The notes under the pieces: model-generated
The model's input: only the letters and a program-made list of their open reading frames with translations
Database searches by the model: none
Told to the model about the DNA's origin: nothing
Program-made: the position numbers and the translations under genes
Shown: positions 17,580-27,969 of the stretch, piece by piece
Position numbering within the stretch: the first letter of the stretch is position 1
Layout: the number at the start of each line of letters is the position of its first letter
From: Rhodoblastus sp963748385
Lineage (GTDB): Bacteria; Pseudomonadota; Alphaproteobacteria; Rhizobiales; Beijerinckiaceae
NCBI GenBank assembly: GCA_963748385.1
Contig: CAVVIQ010000008.1
Span: 1-64,000, forward strand
Direction of reading: 5' to 3'
Length of the DNA: 64,000 nucleotides

Positions 17580-17719
17580 CGGAACCCTCTGACGACCAGG
17601 AAAAGGACTGGCGCGCCTCGCTGCCTTTCCCGCACCACTGGCTCTATTACATCGCCGCCAAGATATTGGTCCTGACGCTGGTCGCCGGTTTCGCGCTCCA
17701 CTGGTACGGGTTGCTGTAA
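17576..17719 (+). CDS. 47-aa single-pass membrane protein
   Basis: A small gene easily missed. The ATG overlaps the cysS stop (ATGA), and its own stop overlaps the next ATG (TAATG). The protein begins MTEPSDDQEKDWRASLPFPHHW and has one membrane helix (YYIAAKILVLTLVAGFALHWY) at its C-terminus. Overlap on both sides with the same reading direction argues that it is translated. Function unknown. Confidence 0.7.
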   Translation: MTEPSDDQEKDWRASLPFPHHWLYYIAAKILVLTLVAGFALHWYGLL

Positions 17720-18216
17720 TGGCGGAAAAGATCGTCCTGCGCCCCGCCCTGCCCGCCGACGCGCCGAAACTCGCCGCGCTGTTTCGCGCCAGCGTCGAGG
17801 AACTGGCGCGCGAGGACTATGGCGAGGCGCAGGTCGCGGCCTGGGCGGCGCTGGCCGACGACGAGGCGGCTTTCGCGCAAAAGCTCGCAAGCGAACTGAC
17901 CGTTGTCGCGCTCGTCGAGGGCGAGATCGCCGGCTTCGCCAGCCTCAAGGGCGCCGACCGGCTCGACATGCTCTATGTCCACCCGGCCTTCGCCCGGCGC
18001 GGCGTCGGGACCGGCCTGTGCGACGCGATGGAAAAGCTCGCCGGCGCGCGCAAGGCGACGACGCTCACCGCCGAGGCCTCCGATTGCGCGCAAGCCTTCT
18101 TCGCCGCGCGGAATTATGCGGCGCAGAAACGCAACATGGTTTTCCTGGGCGACGAGGTTCTGGGCAACACCACCATGACCAAGAAACTGAACCCCGCCAA
18201 CGAGACAAAACAATGA
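17719..18216 (+). CDS. GNAT family N-acetyltransferase
   Basis: 165 aa with a GCN5-related acetyltransferase fold: an N-terminal IVLRPALPADAPKLAALF, a central GADRLDMLYVHPAFARRGVGTGLCDAME holding the acetyl-CoA loop (RRGVGTGL), and a C-terminal AQAFFAARNYAAQKR. The pattern is that of YafP/ElaA-like stand-alone acetyltransferases. The substrate is unknown. The stop overlaps the cimA start by 4 bp. Confidence 0.9.
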   Translation: MAEKIVLRPALPADAPKLAALFRASVEELAREDYGEAQVAAWAALADDEAAFAQKLASELTVVALVEGEIAGFASLKGADRLDMLYVHPAFARRGVGTGLCDAMEKLAGARKATTLTAEASDCAQAFFAARNYAAQKRNMVFLGDEVLGNTTMTKKLNPANETKQ

Positions 18217-19814
18217 GCCGCGAACGCGTCACGCTTTTCGACACCACGCTGCGCGACGGCGCCCAGACCACCGGCGTCGATTTCTCGCTCGACGACAAGA
18301 AACAGATCGCAGGCCTGCTCGACGCGCTCGGCGTCGATTACATCGAGGGCGGCTATCCGGGGGCCAATCCGCTCGACACCAGGTTCTTCTCCAAGAAACG
18401 CACGAACAAGGCGCGTTTCGCCGCTTTCGGCATGACCCGGCGCGCCGGTCGATCCGCCGCCAACGATCCGGGCGTGGCGGCTCTGCTCGACAGCGCCGCC
18501 GATGCGATCGTCTTCGTCGCCAAGAGCTGGGACTTTCAGGTGCGCGTGGCGCTCGGCTGCACCTTGGAGGAAAATCTCGAAGGCGTGACCGACAGCGTCA
18601 AGGTCGCGGTCGCGGCGGGCCGGGAGGTCATCCTCGATTGCGAGCATTTCTTCGACGGCTACAAGGACAATCCCGATTACGCCCTCGCCAGCGCGCGCGC
18701 CGGCTATGAGGCAGGGGCGCGCTGGATCGCGCTCTGCGACACCAACGGCGGGACGCAGCCCCACGAGGTCGAGAGAATCGTGCGCGCGGTCTCGGTCCAT
18801 GTTCCCGGCGATCATCTCGCCATCCACGCCCATAACGACACCGAACAGGCGGTGGCCAATTCGCTGGCCGCCGTGCGCGCCGGGGCGCGGCAGGTTCACG
18901 GCACGCTCAACGGGCTCGGCGAGCGCTGCGGCAACGCCAATCTGTGCTCGATCATCCCGACGCTGATGCTGAAACCCGAGTTCGCCGACCGGTTCGAGCT
19001 CGGCGTGAGCGTGGAAAGCCTGCGCAGCCTGACCAAGATCAGCCACGCGCTGGATGAGATCCTCAACCGCGCGCCCAACCGGCACGCGCCCTATGTCGGC
19101 GCCTCGGCCTTCGCCACCAAGGCGGGAATTCACGCCTCCGCCGTGCTGAAGGACCCCCGCACCTATGAGCACGTGCCGCCGGAGAGCGTCGGCAATGTCC
19201 GCCGGGTTCTGGTGTCCGACCAGGCCGGCAAGTCGAACATCCTGGCCGAACTGGAGCGGCTGGGCGTGCCGGTCGCCAGGGACGACGTGCGCGTCGCCCG
19301 GCTGCTGAATGCTGTGAAGGACAAGGAGGCGCAGGGCTATGCCTACGAGGGGGCCGACGCCAGTTTCGAACTGCTGGCGCGGCGCGCGCTCGGCCGTGTG
19401 CCCGACTTTTTCGATGTCGATCGGTTCCGTGTCGACGTCGAGCGCCGGCACAACGCCCAAGGCGAGCTGGAAACTTTCTCGGAAGCGACCGTGCGGGTGA
19501 CGATCGACGGCCAGACCCTGATCTCCGCCGCCGAGGGCAACGGCCCGGTCCATGCGCTTTACGGGGCCTTGTGCAAGGACCTCGGCAAATATCAGAAGAT
19601 CATCGACGAGATCGAGCTGCTCGACTTCAAGGTCCGCGTCTTCCAGGGCGGCGCCGACGCCGTGACCCGGGTGCTGATCGAATTCGGCGACAGGGCCAGG
19701 GGCGACGGCGGAGAAACGTGGACGACCGTCGGCGTCTCGCCTAACCTGATCGACGCTTCCTTCCAGGCCCTGCTCGATGCGATTCAATATAAACTGCTCA
19801 AGGCGGGGGCCTGA
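18213..19814 (+). CDS. cimA: (R)-citramalate synthase
   Basis: 533 aa, DRE-TIM metallolyase. The N-terminal barrel begins VTLFDTTLRDGAQTTGVDFS, with the metal-binding HAHNDTEQAVANS and GTLNGLGERCGNANL. The C-terminal part is the LeuA dimerisation/allosteric domain (IEFGDRARGDGGETWTTVGVSPNLIDASFQALLDAIQYKLL). This length and the GAQTTGVDFS motif separate CimA from 2-isopropylmalate and homocitrate synthases. It condenses pyruvate and acetyl-CoA to citramalate, a threonine-independent way to 2-oxobutyrate and isoleucine. It is last in the cysS unit and complements the ilv genes 8 kb away. Confidence 0.92.
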   Translation: MSRERVTLFDTTLRDGAQTTGVDFSLDDKKQIAGLLDALGVDYIEGGYPGANPLDTRFFSKKRTNKARFAAFGMTRRAGRSAANDPGVAALLDSAADAIVFVAKSWDFQVRVALGCTLEENLEGVTDSVKVAVAAGREVILDCEHFFDGYKDNPDYALASARAGYEAGARWIALCDTNGGTQPHEVERIVRAVSVHVPGDHLAIHAHNDTEQAVANSLAAVRAGARQVHGTLNGLGERCGNANLCSIIPTLMLKPEFADRFELGVSVESLRSLTKISHALDEILNRAPNRHAPYVGASAFATKAGIHASAVLKDPRTYEHVPPESVGNVRRVLVSDQAGKSNILAELERLGVPVARDDVRVARLLNAVKDKEAQGYAYEGADASFELLARRALGRVPDFFDVDRFRVDVERRHNAQGELETFSEATVRVTIDGQTLISAAEGNGPVHALYGALCKDLGKYQKIIDEIELLDFKVRVFQGGADAVTRVLIEFGDRARGDGGETWTTVGVSPNLIDASFQALLDAIQYKLLKAGA

Positions 19815-19945
19815 TTCCTCCTCCGATCCAGCCGGCGCATTGCGCCGGATCATGGCGCGCCGGGAAATATTGCACTAGCGTGACGACATTTCCGGCGCGC
19901 TTCGGCGCGGAGGGTTGGTCTTTGCGTCCCAGGGAGGACACGCCA

Positions 19946-20982
19946 TTGTCTCAAATGGTCGAACCAGCCAAAAAGAACGGCAATTCCCAGGATAATAATC
20001 CCCCGTCGCCCGGCGAACCGCACAAGCGCCAAAGCGGCGCGTCAAAGCCGGCGGCCAAGTCCAAGGACGCTGGCGGCTGAAGGCGGCGGAGACGGACGAT
20101 TCCGCCCAGCATCTGCTCGCCCAGATGCGGCACGATCCCGCCGCAATCCGGCGCGTGTTCGAGACCGGCGAATATCCTTACGCCGCGCGCATGCGCACCG
20201 GGCCTTATGAAGAGCACATGCTGAAATTGCAGCAGGAATTGCTCAAGGCGCAGCGCTGGGTCGAGCAGAGCGGCGAAAGGATCGTGATGCTGTTCGAGGG
20301 CCGCGACGCCGCCGGCAAGGGCGGCACGATCAAGCGTTACATGGAGCACATGAACCCGCGCACCGCCCGCGTGGTGGCGCTACAGAAGCCGACCGAGCGC
20401 GAGCGCACCCAATGGTTCTTCCAGCGCTATATTTCGCAACTGCCTTCGGCCGGCGAAATCTGCCTGTTCGACCGCTCCTGGTACAACCGCGCCGGCGTCG
20501 AGCGGGTGATGGGGTTCTGCACGCCCAATGAATATCTCGAATTCATGCGCCAGTGCCCGGAAGTCGAACGCATGCTGTCGCGCGCCGGCATCCGCATGTT
20601 CAAATATTGGTTTTCGGTGTCGCGCGAGGAGCAGCGCCGACGCTTCGAGTCGCGCAAGATCGATCCGCTGAAACAATGGAAACTGTCGCCGATCGACATG
20701 GCCTCGCTCGACAAATGGGACGACTATACCGAGGCCAAGGAGGCGATGTTCTTCTATACGGACACCGCCGACGCGCCCTGGATCATCATCAAGTCCGACG
20801 ACAAGAAGCGCGCGCGCCTCAATTGCATGTCCCACTTCCTGTGGTCCCTGCCCTATCCCAACAAGGATCACTCCATCGTCAGGCCGCCGGACCCGCTGAT
20901 CGTCGGCTCGACCGAACATGTCATCGGCCACGACATGAACATCATCGAGAAGACGGTCCATCCCGAATTGAAGCGGGGTTAA
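19946..20982 (+). CDS. ppk2: Polyphosphate kinase 2, N-terminus frameshifted
   Basis: The 285 residues from 20125 form a class I PPK2: Walker A FEGRDAAGKGGTIKR, ALQKPTERERTQWFFQRY, Walker B-like CLFDRSWYNRAGVERVMGF and the lid DPLKQWKLSPIDMAS. PPK2 transfers phosphate from polyphosphate to GDP/ADP. The natural start is probably upstream: AGGGAGG at 19931 followed by TTG at 19946 gives SQMVEPAKKNGN..., which runs to a stop at 20080. The in-frame sequence before 20125 (LKAAETDDSAQHLLAQ) continues it after a one-base loss near 20065-20075. The stop overlaps the convergent acyltransferase stop by 4 bp. Confidence 0.88.
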
Positions 20983-23043
20983 TCCTTCCTGATTCCGGCG
21001 AGGATCGGGTCGATGACCGGCGCGAAAACGGTTTTGACGGTAAAGATCGAGCCGTCGAAACTATAATGGCCGTAATCGAAACTGATCATGTCCTCCGGCA
21101 ACCGGCCGCCGACGAGGCGGCGGCATGCGCCGTCGCGGCACAGCCGGGCGGCCTGCGACACATAGGTCGCGCCCGGACCCCAATCCAGTTCTTGCAACTG
21201 CGCGTCGGCGGCTAAGGATTCCGGGCGCAGGCCGACGCGCGAAAATTCCGGCGGCGTCTTGCCGTCCTCGACATCGAGCCCGACGAGGATGGGCAGGAAG
21301 GGCGACCATGTCGGGATCTGCCCGGCGATGACGATGTTTTTCACCCCGTCCTTGTGGAGGCGATGCACATTGGCGAGGAAATCGTTGAAATAATTCGGAT
21401 AAAGCCAGCCGTGATCCGAGGCGTAAGAGGCGAAATAGGCTCCCACGACCAGAATGTCCGGCTTGATCGCGCGAATCTGCTCGAAGACATATTGGTTGAT
21501 CGCCCGGCAGCGCGGCGTGCCGCCGGCGCCCTGATCCATCGGCGTGTTCTCGATCAAGGGCATGCAATAGGTCGCGGTCATCGCGATGATATTGGCGCGC
21601 GCGCCAAATTCGCGCTCGAGCCCCACGAAGAGCACCGAGGCGTGGGAATCGCCGACGATCATGATGGTCGGCTTGTGCGGGTCGGCGACCACGCCGCAAT
21701 GCCTCGATTCGAAGAAGAACGCGGCGCGCCGCTTTTCTTCCTCGATCGGAAAGCGCCTTTCGTCGCGCTGGTAGAAACAGGCCCGCAGTCGCGGCAGGTC
21801 GGCGCCAGTCTTCTGGTAATCGAAGATGCGCACGACCTTCGGGCGAGAATCGGTTGGGATAACCATTCGCTTTGCGGGTCGCGCTGCCGATAACGCCGCT
21901 TGCCGCCAGCAGCCCGACCAGAACCAGCGCGACGACGGCGGGCCGGCGGCGAAAAACATGGCCGACCGGACGTTCGACCAGGCGCCAGGTCAGATAGGCC
22001 AGCGCGACGGCGAGCGCCGCCAGTCCGGCCTTGGTCAGGCCGTCCGGCGTCACGCCCGGCCGGATGCGGGCGAAGGCGAACAGGGGCCAGTGCCAGAGAT
22101 AAAGCGGATAGGAAATGAGGCCGAAAAACTGCGCGATCCGATTGCCCAGCACATAAGCCCCGATCCGCGAGCCGGGAAAGGCGATCACCAGCGCGCCGCC
22201 CACCGCCGGGCCCAGCGCCCGCCAGCCGGGAAAGGCCTGCGTCTCGTCCAGCAGGAGATAGGACGCGCAGATCAGGGCGACGCCGAGCCCGGCGCCGACA
22301 TCGGCCCACGGCGGAGCGGGATGCGGCGCGCGATGCAGGATGAAAACCTCGCGCCAGGCCAGAGCCGCGCCGAGCGCCAGCTCCCACGCCCGGCTCCACA
22401 GCAGGTAGAAGGCGGCGGAAGGATCGCGCGCCGTCTCATAGAGGCCGAAGGCGAGCGAAAGCGCGAGGATCAGCGCAACGCCGGGGCCGATGAACCGCCG
22501 GCCGGCGGCAAACAGCAGAAGAATCGTCGCCGGCCAGAACAGGTAGAACTGCTCCTCGATGCTCAGCGACCACAGATGCAAAAGCGGCTTGGAATTGGAG
22601 TCGATGTCGAAATAGCCGCCGATCCCCGCCGTCTGGCGCAACAGCCAGAGATTGACCGTGAAATAGGAGCTGCCCTCGAGATGGCCGCCGATTTCGCGGA
22701 ACTGCCTCGGATCGGCCCACAGCCAGCCGGCGGCCCAGACGAAGGCGGTCACCAGCAGCAGCGCCGGCAGGATGCGCTTGGCGCGCTTGGCGTAAAAGAG
22801 CAGCAGTGAAAACTTTTTGGCCTCGCGCTCGCTCAGAATGATGCGCGTGATCAGAAAGCCGGAAATGACGAAAAACACATCGACGCCGGAAAAGCCGCCG
22901 GGCAGCAGGCCGTGATTGGCGTGAAAGGCCACGACGCCCAGGACGGCAAAAGCGCGCAGGCCGTTGATGTCGGGACGGAAGTCGTGATGCGCCAGCGGCT
23001 TGGGCGCACGGGCGGCGGTCGGCCGGGAAACGATATTGTCCAA
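20979..23043 (-). CDS. AT3-SGNH membrane O-acyltransferase, copy A, one frameshift
   Basis: An OafA/OatA-type protein of about 687 aa. The N-terminal acyltransferase-3 domain (residues 15-400) has about ten membrane helices and the signature FRPDINGLRAFAVLGVVAFHA with HHDFRPD before it; RIILSE and LWSLSIEEQFYLFWP follow. The C-terminal periplasmic SGNH esterase-like domain has IVGDSHASVLF (nucleophile Ser) and DYGHYS (Asp-His). It transfers acyl, usually acetyl, groups onto cell-surface glycans. The two halves are in different frames; removing one base near 21838-21840 joins SPE to VVRIFDY. The start is TTG at 23043. It is last of three tandem copies, and positions 21843-23007 are almost identical to copy B. 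Confidence 0.88.
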
Positions 23044-23126
23044 TCATGCCCCCCGCGACTGGCAGGAATGGGCCGCGGCGCCGGCGTTGGGGTCGTCGGC
23101 CGCGGAGAGAAGTGAAGCAAGGGCGC

Positions 23127-25189
23127 TCATGGCTTGCGCGCCTTTTCGAGAATGGCGTCCAGCGTCGGCGCAAAAATGTTTTTCACCGCGAAGATCGAGC
23201 CATTGTAGGTGTAATGCCCATAATCGAACGAAATCATGCCCTCCGGCAAATTCGTCCCGACCAGCCGGCGGCACGCGCCGTCGCGGCATAGCTGCGCGGC
23301 CTGAGACACATAGGTCGCGCCCGGACCCCAGTCCATCGCCTTGAGCCGCGCGTCGACGGCGGCGGAATCCGGCTGCAGGCCGACCGAGGAAAATTCCGGC
23401 GGCTTCTTTCCGTTGTAGACCTCCAGCCCGACCAGGATCGGCACGGAAGGGCGACCATGTCGGGATCTGCCCGGCGATGACGATGTTTTTCACCCCGTCC
23501 TTGTGGAGGCGATGCACATTGGCGAGGAAATCGTTGAAATAATTCGGATAGTACCATCCGCGATCGAAGACGTAGGAGGAGAAATAGGAACCGACGAACA
23601 ATATGTCCGGCTTGATCTCGCGAATCTTCCGGAAAACATATTCGTTGACCGCGCGGCACCACGGCGTGCCGCCCTCGCCCCGATCCATTGGCGTGTTCTC
23701 GATCAAGGGCATGCAGAAGACGGCGGTCATCGCGATCACATTGGCGCGCCCACCATATTCGCGCTCGAGCCCGACAAAGAAATGCGCGGCGTGGGAATCG
23801 CCGACGATCATGATGGTCGGCTTTTTCGGATCGGCGATCTCGGCGCAATGACGAGACTTCGAACATGGCGCCCACGATCCGCCGCTCCTCGTCGAGCGGA
23901 CTCCGCCCCCTGTCCGGCACAAGGAAACAGGGGGCCAGCCGCGGCGAGGACACGCCATTCGCATTATAATCGAAGATGCGCACGACTTCAGGCGAGAATC
24001 GGTTGGGATAACCATTCGCTTTGCGGGTCGCGCTGCCGATAACGCCGCTTGCCGCCAGCAGCCCGACCAGAACCAGCGCGACGACGGCGGGCCGGCGGCG
24101 AAAAACATGGCCGACCGGACGTTCGACCAGGCGCCAGGTCAGATAGGCCAGCGCGACGGCGAGCGCCGCCAGTCCGGTCTTGGTCAGGCCGTCCGGCGTC
24201 ACGCCCGGCCGGATGCGGGCGAAGGCGAACAGGGGCCAGTGCCAGAGATAAAGCGGATAGGAAATGAGGCCGAAAAACTGCGCGATCCGATTGCCCAGCA
24301 CATAAGCCCCGATCCGCGAGCCGGGAAAGGCGATCACCAGCGCGCCGCCCACCGCCGGGCCCAGCGCCCGCCAGCCGGGAAAGGCCTGCGTCTCGTCCAG
24401 CAGGAGATAGGACGCGCAGATCAGGGCGACGCCGAGCCCGGCGCCGAAATCGGCCCACGGCGGAGCGGGATGCGGCGCGCGATGCAGGATGAAAACCTCG
24501 CGCCAGGCCAGAGCCGCGCCGAGCGCCAGCTCCCACGCCCGGCTCCACAGCAGGTAGAAGGCGGCGGAAGGATCGCGCGCCGTCTCATAGAGGCCGAAGG
24601 CGAGCGAAAGCGCGAGGATCAGCGCAACGCCGGGGCCGATGAACCGCCGGCCGGCGGCAAACAGCAGAAGAATCGTCGCCGGCCAGAACAGGTAGAACTG
24701 CTCCTCGATGCTCAGCGACCACAGATGCAAAAGCGGCTTGGAATTGGAGTCGATGTCGAAATAGCCGCCGATCCCCGCCGTCTGGCGCAACAGCCAGAGA
24801 TTGACCGTGAAATAGGAGCTGCCCTCGAGATGGCCGCCGATTTCGCGGAACTGCCTCGGATCGGCCCACAGCCAGCCGGCGGCCCAGACGAAGGCGGTCA
24901 CCAGCAGCAGCGCCGGCAGGATGCGCTTGGCGCGCTTGGCGTAAAAGAGCAGCAGTGAAAACTTTTTGGCCTCGCGCTCGCTCAGAATGATGCGCGTGAT
25001 CAGAAAGCCGGAAATGACGAAAAACACATCGACGCCGGAAAAGCCGCCGGGCAGCAGGCCGTGATTGGCGTGAAAGGCCACGACGCCCAGGACGGCAAAA
25101 GCGCGCAGGCCGTTGATGTCGGGACGGAAGTCGTGATGCGCCAGCGGCTTGGGCGCGGCCAATCCGGCGCTTTTGGCGATCTGATCCAT
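23127..25189 (-). CDS. AT3-SGNH membrane O-acyltransferase, copy B, two frameshifts
   Basis: Same two-domain layout as copy A, starting at ATG 25189 (MDQIAKSAGLAAPKPLAHHDF). The AT3 domain differs from copy A by two residues that I can find (Phe for Val in WADxGAGLG, Thr for Ala in LTKxGLAAL). The SGNH domain has diverged: GDSHAAHFFVGLEREYGGRAN, then VFCMPLIENTPMDRGEGG, SYVFDRGWYYPNYFNDF and DYGHYTYNG. Frames break near 23865-23870 (FEVSS should read FESRHC) and near 23442-23444 (WSPFR should read WSPFVPIL). It lies between copy C (61 bp upstream) and copy A (83 bp downstream). Confidence 0.87.
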
Positions 25190-25250
25190 TCACATGCTCT
25201 GCGGCGCCCGCGCGGGACGCAAACGGGCGTCAGTTAAACCCGAACCGGCG

Positions 25251-27314
25251 TCAGCGCAACCGAGCCGCGTCCAGCACGGGGTCCAGGGTGGGAGCGAGAA
25301 TGTTTTTTATGGCGTAGGTCGAGCCTGAAGCGCTGTAATGGCCGTAATCGGTCGAGATCATGTCTTCGGGAACACGCGGTCCGACCAGCCGCCGGCAGCC
25401 GCGTGTCGCCGCACAGTTTCTGGACCTGCGAAAGATAGAAAACATTGTCGCCCCAACTGGCGCCCGCGAAACCGCGCGTCGGTTTCGAGGCTTCCCGGGT
25501 TGAGTTTTTGACGGGAAAATTCGCTGACGCCTTGGCCGGCAAGCAATTCCCGGCCGACGAGAATAGGCACCCAAAGCGTCCAGGTCGGAACCTGTCCCAT
25601 GACAATGATCGACCCGTGAAATCCGGCGCGGCGCAGAGCCGCGACATTCGCGTCGAAATCCTTGAGAAAGCCGGGATAATAGCGCTTGTCGGTGTCGTAG
25701 AACTCCTCGAAATAGGTCCCCACGACAACGGCCGCGGGTTGCAGCGCGACAATGTTGCGGACGATCTCCTCGTTGATGGCGCGGCATCGAGGCGAGCCGA
25801 CAAGGCCCCTGCTCCATTCCGTTTCAGCGATCAGCGGCGCGCACCAGATCGCGGAAAACATGAGAATATTGGCGCGTTCGCCGTAGACGTGTTTGAGCCC
25901 CGTCAGCAGGTGCAAGGCGTGCGAATCGCCGACGACGACGATGGTCGGCTTGTCGGGATGCGCGACCTTGGCGCATTGCCGTTGCGCGAAAAAGGCGCGC
26001 GCCGCGCGCCGCGCTTGGTCGAGGCCGGCATGATTCTCCCAGTTGACTTCGAAACATCCGTTTTGCAGCCCCGAAGCGCCGCCGGCGCTGTAATTCAACG
26101 TCGCCGCGACATTGGCGGGAAAACGCCCCGGAAATCCGTCCGCCCTCCGGGTCGCGGCGCCGACCAGGCCCGCAAGCGCCAGACCGCCAAGCAGAACCAC
26201 GGCGGTCGCCAAGGGCCGCCGCTGGTAAATTGAGGCGGCGGGACGCTCCAGCAGGCGCCAGGTCAAAAAAGCCGTCAGAGTCGCCCCTGCCATCAGGCCC
26301 GCCGTCAGCCAGGGCGAAAGGGCGTCACCCTGGAGCACATGGGCGTAAGACAGAAACGGCCAGTGCCAGAGATAGAGCGGATAGGAGATTTTTCCGAAGA
26401 ACTGCGCCACGCGGTTGCCGAGCAGAATCCGGCTGATCGGCGCGCCGGGCGCGGCGATGACCAGAGCGCAGCCCAGCGTGGGCGCCAGCGCCAGATAGCC
26501 CGGCCAGGGCTCCGTCTCGTTCACAAGCCAGACGACGCTGAACAGCATCAGAAACAGCCCTGAGGCCGCGAGCAGGTTGGCGACGCCGGGCCGGGGCGGC
26601 GCCGGATCGAAAAAGACCTCGCGTTGCGCCAGCAAGGCGCCGAGCGCCAATTCCCAGGCGCGCGTGCTGAGGAAATAGAACGCCGCCGTGGAATCGACCT
26701 TCGTGAGAACGATACAGAACGTGAGCGAGGCGACAAAGATAAGCGCGATCGCCGGCGCGATCAGGCGCTTCGCCCGGAACAGACAGGATCAGCATCAGCG
26801 CCGGCCAGATGAGATAGAACTGTTCTTCGATCGCCAGCGACCAGAGATGAAGAAAGGGAAAATACCGGGCGTGGTTCTGAAAATAGGCGGCCGGTCCGCC
26901 CGATGTCCGATACAACCAGAGATTGGCGGAGAAGTAGGAACTCGCCTCCATATGGCCGCCGGCCCGGCGGAATTCGACCGGATCGAGCCAGGCCCACCCC
27001 GCGGCCCAGATCACGAAAACCACCGGCACAAGGGCGGGAAGAATGCGCTTGACGCGCTTGCCGTAAAAGCCGGCAAGCGAAAACTGCCCCACGGCGCGCT
27101 CGCTCAGGATGATCCGCGTGATCAGGAAGCCGGAAATGACGAAGAAGATATCGACTCCGGCGAAGCCTCCCGGCAGCCAGGAGAGGCCGCTGTGGAAGCC
27201 AAGCACCGACAGAACGGCCAGCGCGCGCAGGCCGTTGATGTCGGGACGGAAGTCGTGATGCGCGAGCGGCCTCGACTCGGCGCCGGACCGCTCCCGGGAA
27301 ACGCGCTTGTCCAA
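25251..27314 (-). CDS. AT3-SGNH membrane O-acyltransferase, copy C, three frameshifts
   Basis: The most diverged of the three copies and first in the direction of transcription. AT3 domain: HHDFRPDINGLRALAVLSVLGFHS, GFAGVDIFFVISGFLITRIILSE, LHLWSLAIEEQFYLIWPALM. SGNH domain: VVVGDSHALHLLTGLKHVYGERAN, CAPLIAETEWSRGL and, at the end, EDMISTDYGHYSASG. Frame breaks are near 26780 (LSVPGE should continue FRAKRLIAPAIAL), near 25485 and near 25398. The TTG start at 27314 immediately follows the ilvN stop TAA with no gap, which suggests translation coupled to ilvN. Expected site of action is the inner membrane and periplasm, modifying an exported glycan. Confidence 0.85.
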
Positions 27315-27872
27315 TTACATGCCCTGCGGTCCGCGGGTGATCGCGGCGACGCCGGTGCGCGCGACTTCGACCAGGCCGATCGGGCGCATCAGCTCGATGA
27401 AATCGTCGATCTTTTTCGGCGCGCCGGTCAGCTCGAAGATGAAGCTTTCGGTGGTCGCGTCGATGACGCGGGCGCGAAAGGCTTCGCCGAGACGGAGAGC
27501 CTCGGTGCGGGCCTCGCCCTTGCCGCGCACCTTGATCATCGCCAGTTCGCGCTGGACGAAACCGTCGACCAGCGACAGGTCGGTGACCTTGTGGATCGGC
27601 ACGATGCGCTCGAGCTGGTGCGAAATCTGCTCGATCGTCTCCGGCGCGCCGGTGGTGACGATGGTGATGCGCGACAGGGCCTGGGCGTGGGCGACCTCGG
27701 CCACCGTCAGGCTTTCGATGTTGTAGCCGCGCCCGGAGAACAGGCCGACGACGCGGGCGAGAACGCCCGGCTCGTTGTCGACCAGGACGGAAAGCGTATG
27801 GGTCTCGATGCTCGAGGCCTTTCCGGCGGAGGAGGAATAGGGCGAAAGCGCTGCGGGGGTCTGGGCGTTCAT
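27315..27872 (-). CDS. ilvN: Acetolactate synthase small (regulatory) subunit
   Basis: 185 aa. The N-terminal ACT domain reads THTLSVLVDNEPGVLARVVGLFSGRGYNIESLTV; a second ACT-like half begins ELAMIKVRGKGEART and ends with the family pattern GVAAITRGPQ. It binds valine and confers feedback control on the large subunit. The start at 27872 (MNAQTPAAL) is about 100 bp after the ilvI stop. The stop abuts the TTG start of acyltransferase copy C. The length fits the alphaproteobacterial IlvH/IlvN class. Confidence 0.96.
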   Translation of the reverse strand: MNAQTPAALSPYSSSAGKASSIETHTLSVLVDNEPGVLARVVGLFSGRGYNIESLTVAEVAHAQALSRITIVTTGAPETIEQISHQLERIVPIHKVTDLSLVDGFVQRELAMIKVRGKGEARTEALRLGEAFRARVIDATTESFIFELTGAPKKIDDFIELMRPIGLVEVARTGVAAITRGPQGM

Positions 27873-27969
27873 GAGCTGGGTCCGGCGTCTTTGAAAAAGG
27901 GGAGCCGGGAACCGGCCTGGATTGTTAGCGTCCCCTCGCCCCCATTTCGGCAGGGAGAGGGAGTTGGAA

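Noticed and set aside
18114..19853. 579-codon open frame on the minus strand
   Set aside because: Antisense shadow of cimA with no family resemblance.
20979..25189. Insertion sequence or transposon as cause of the duplicated block
   Set aside because: No transposase, terminal inverted repeats or target-site duplication could be seen at the block edges; the shared segment follows gene boundaries.
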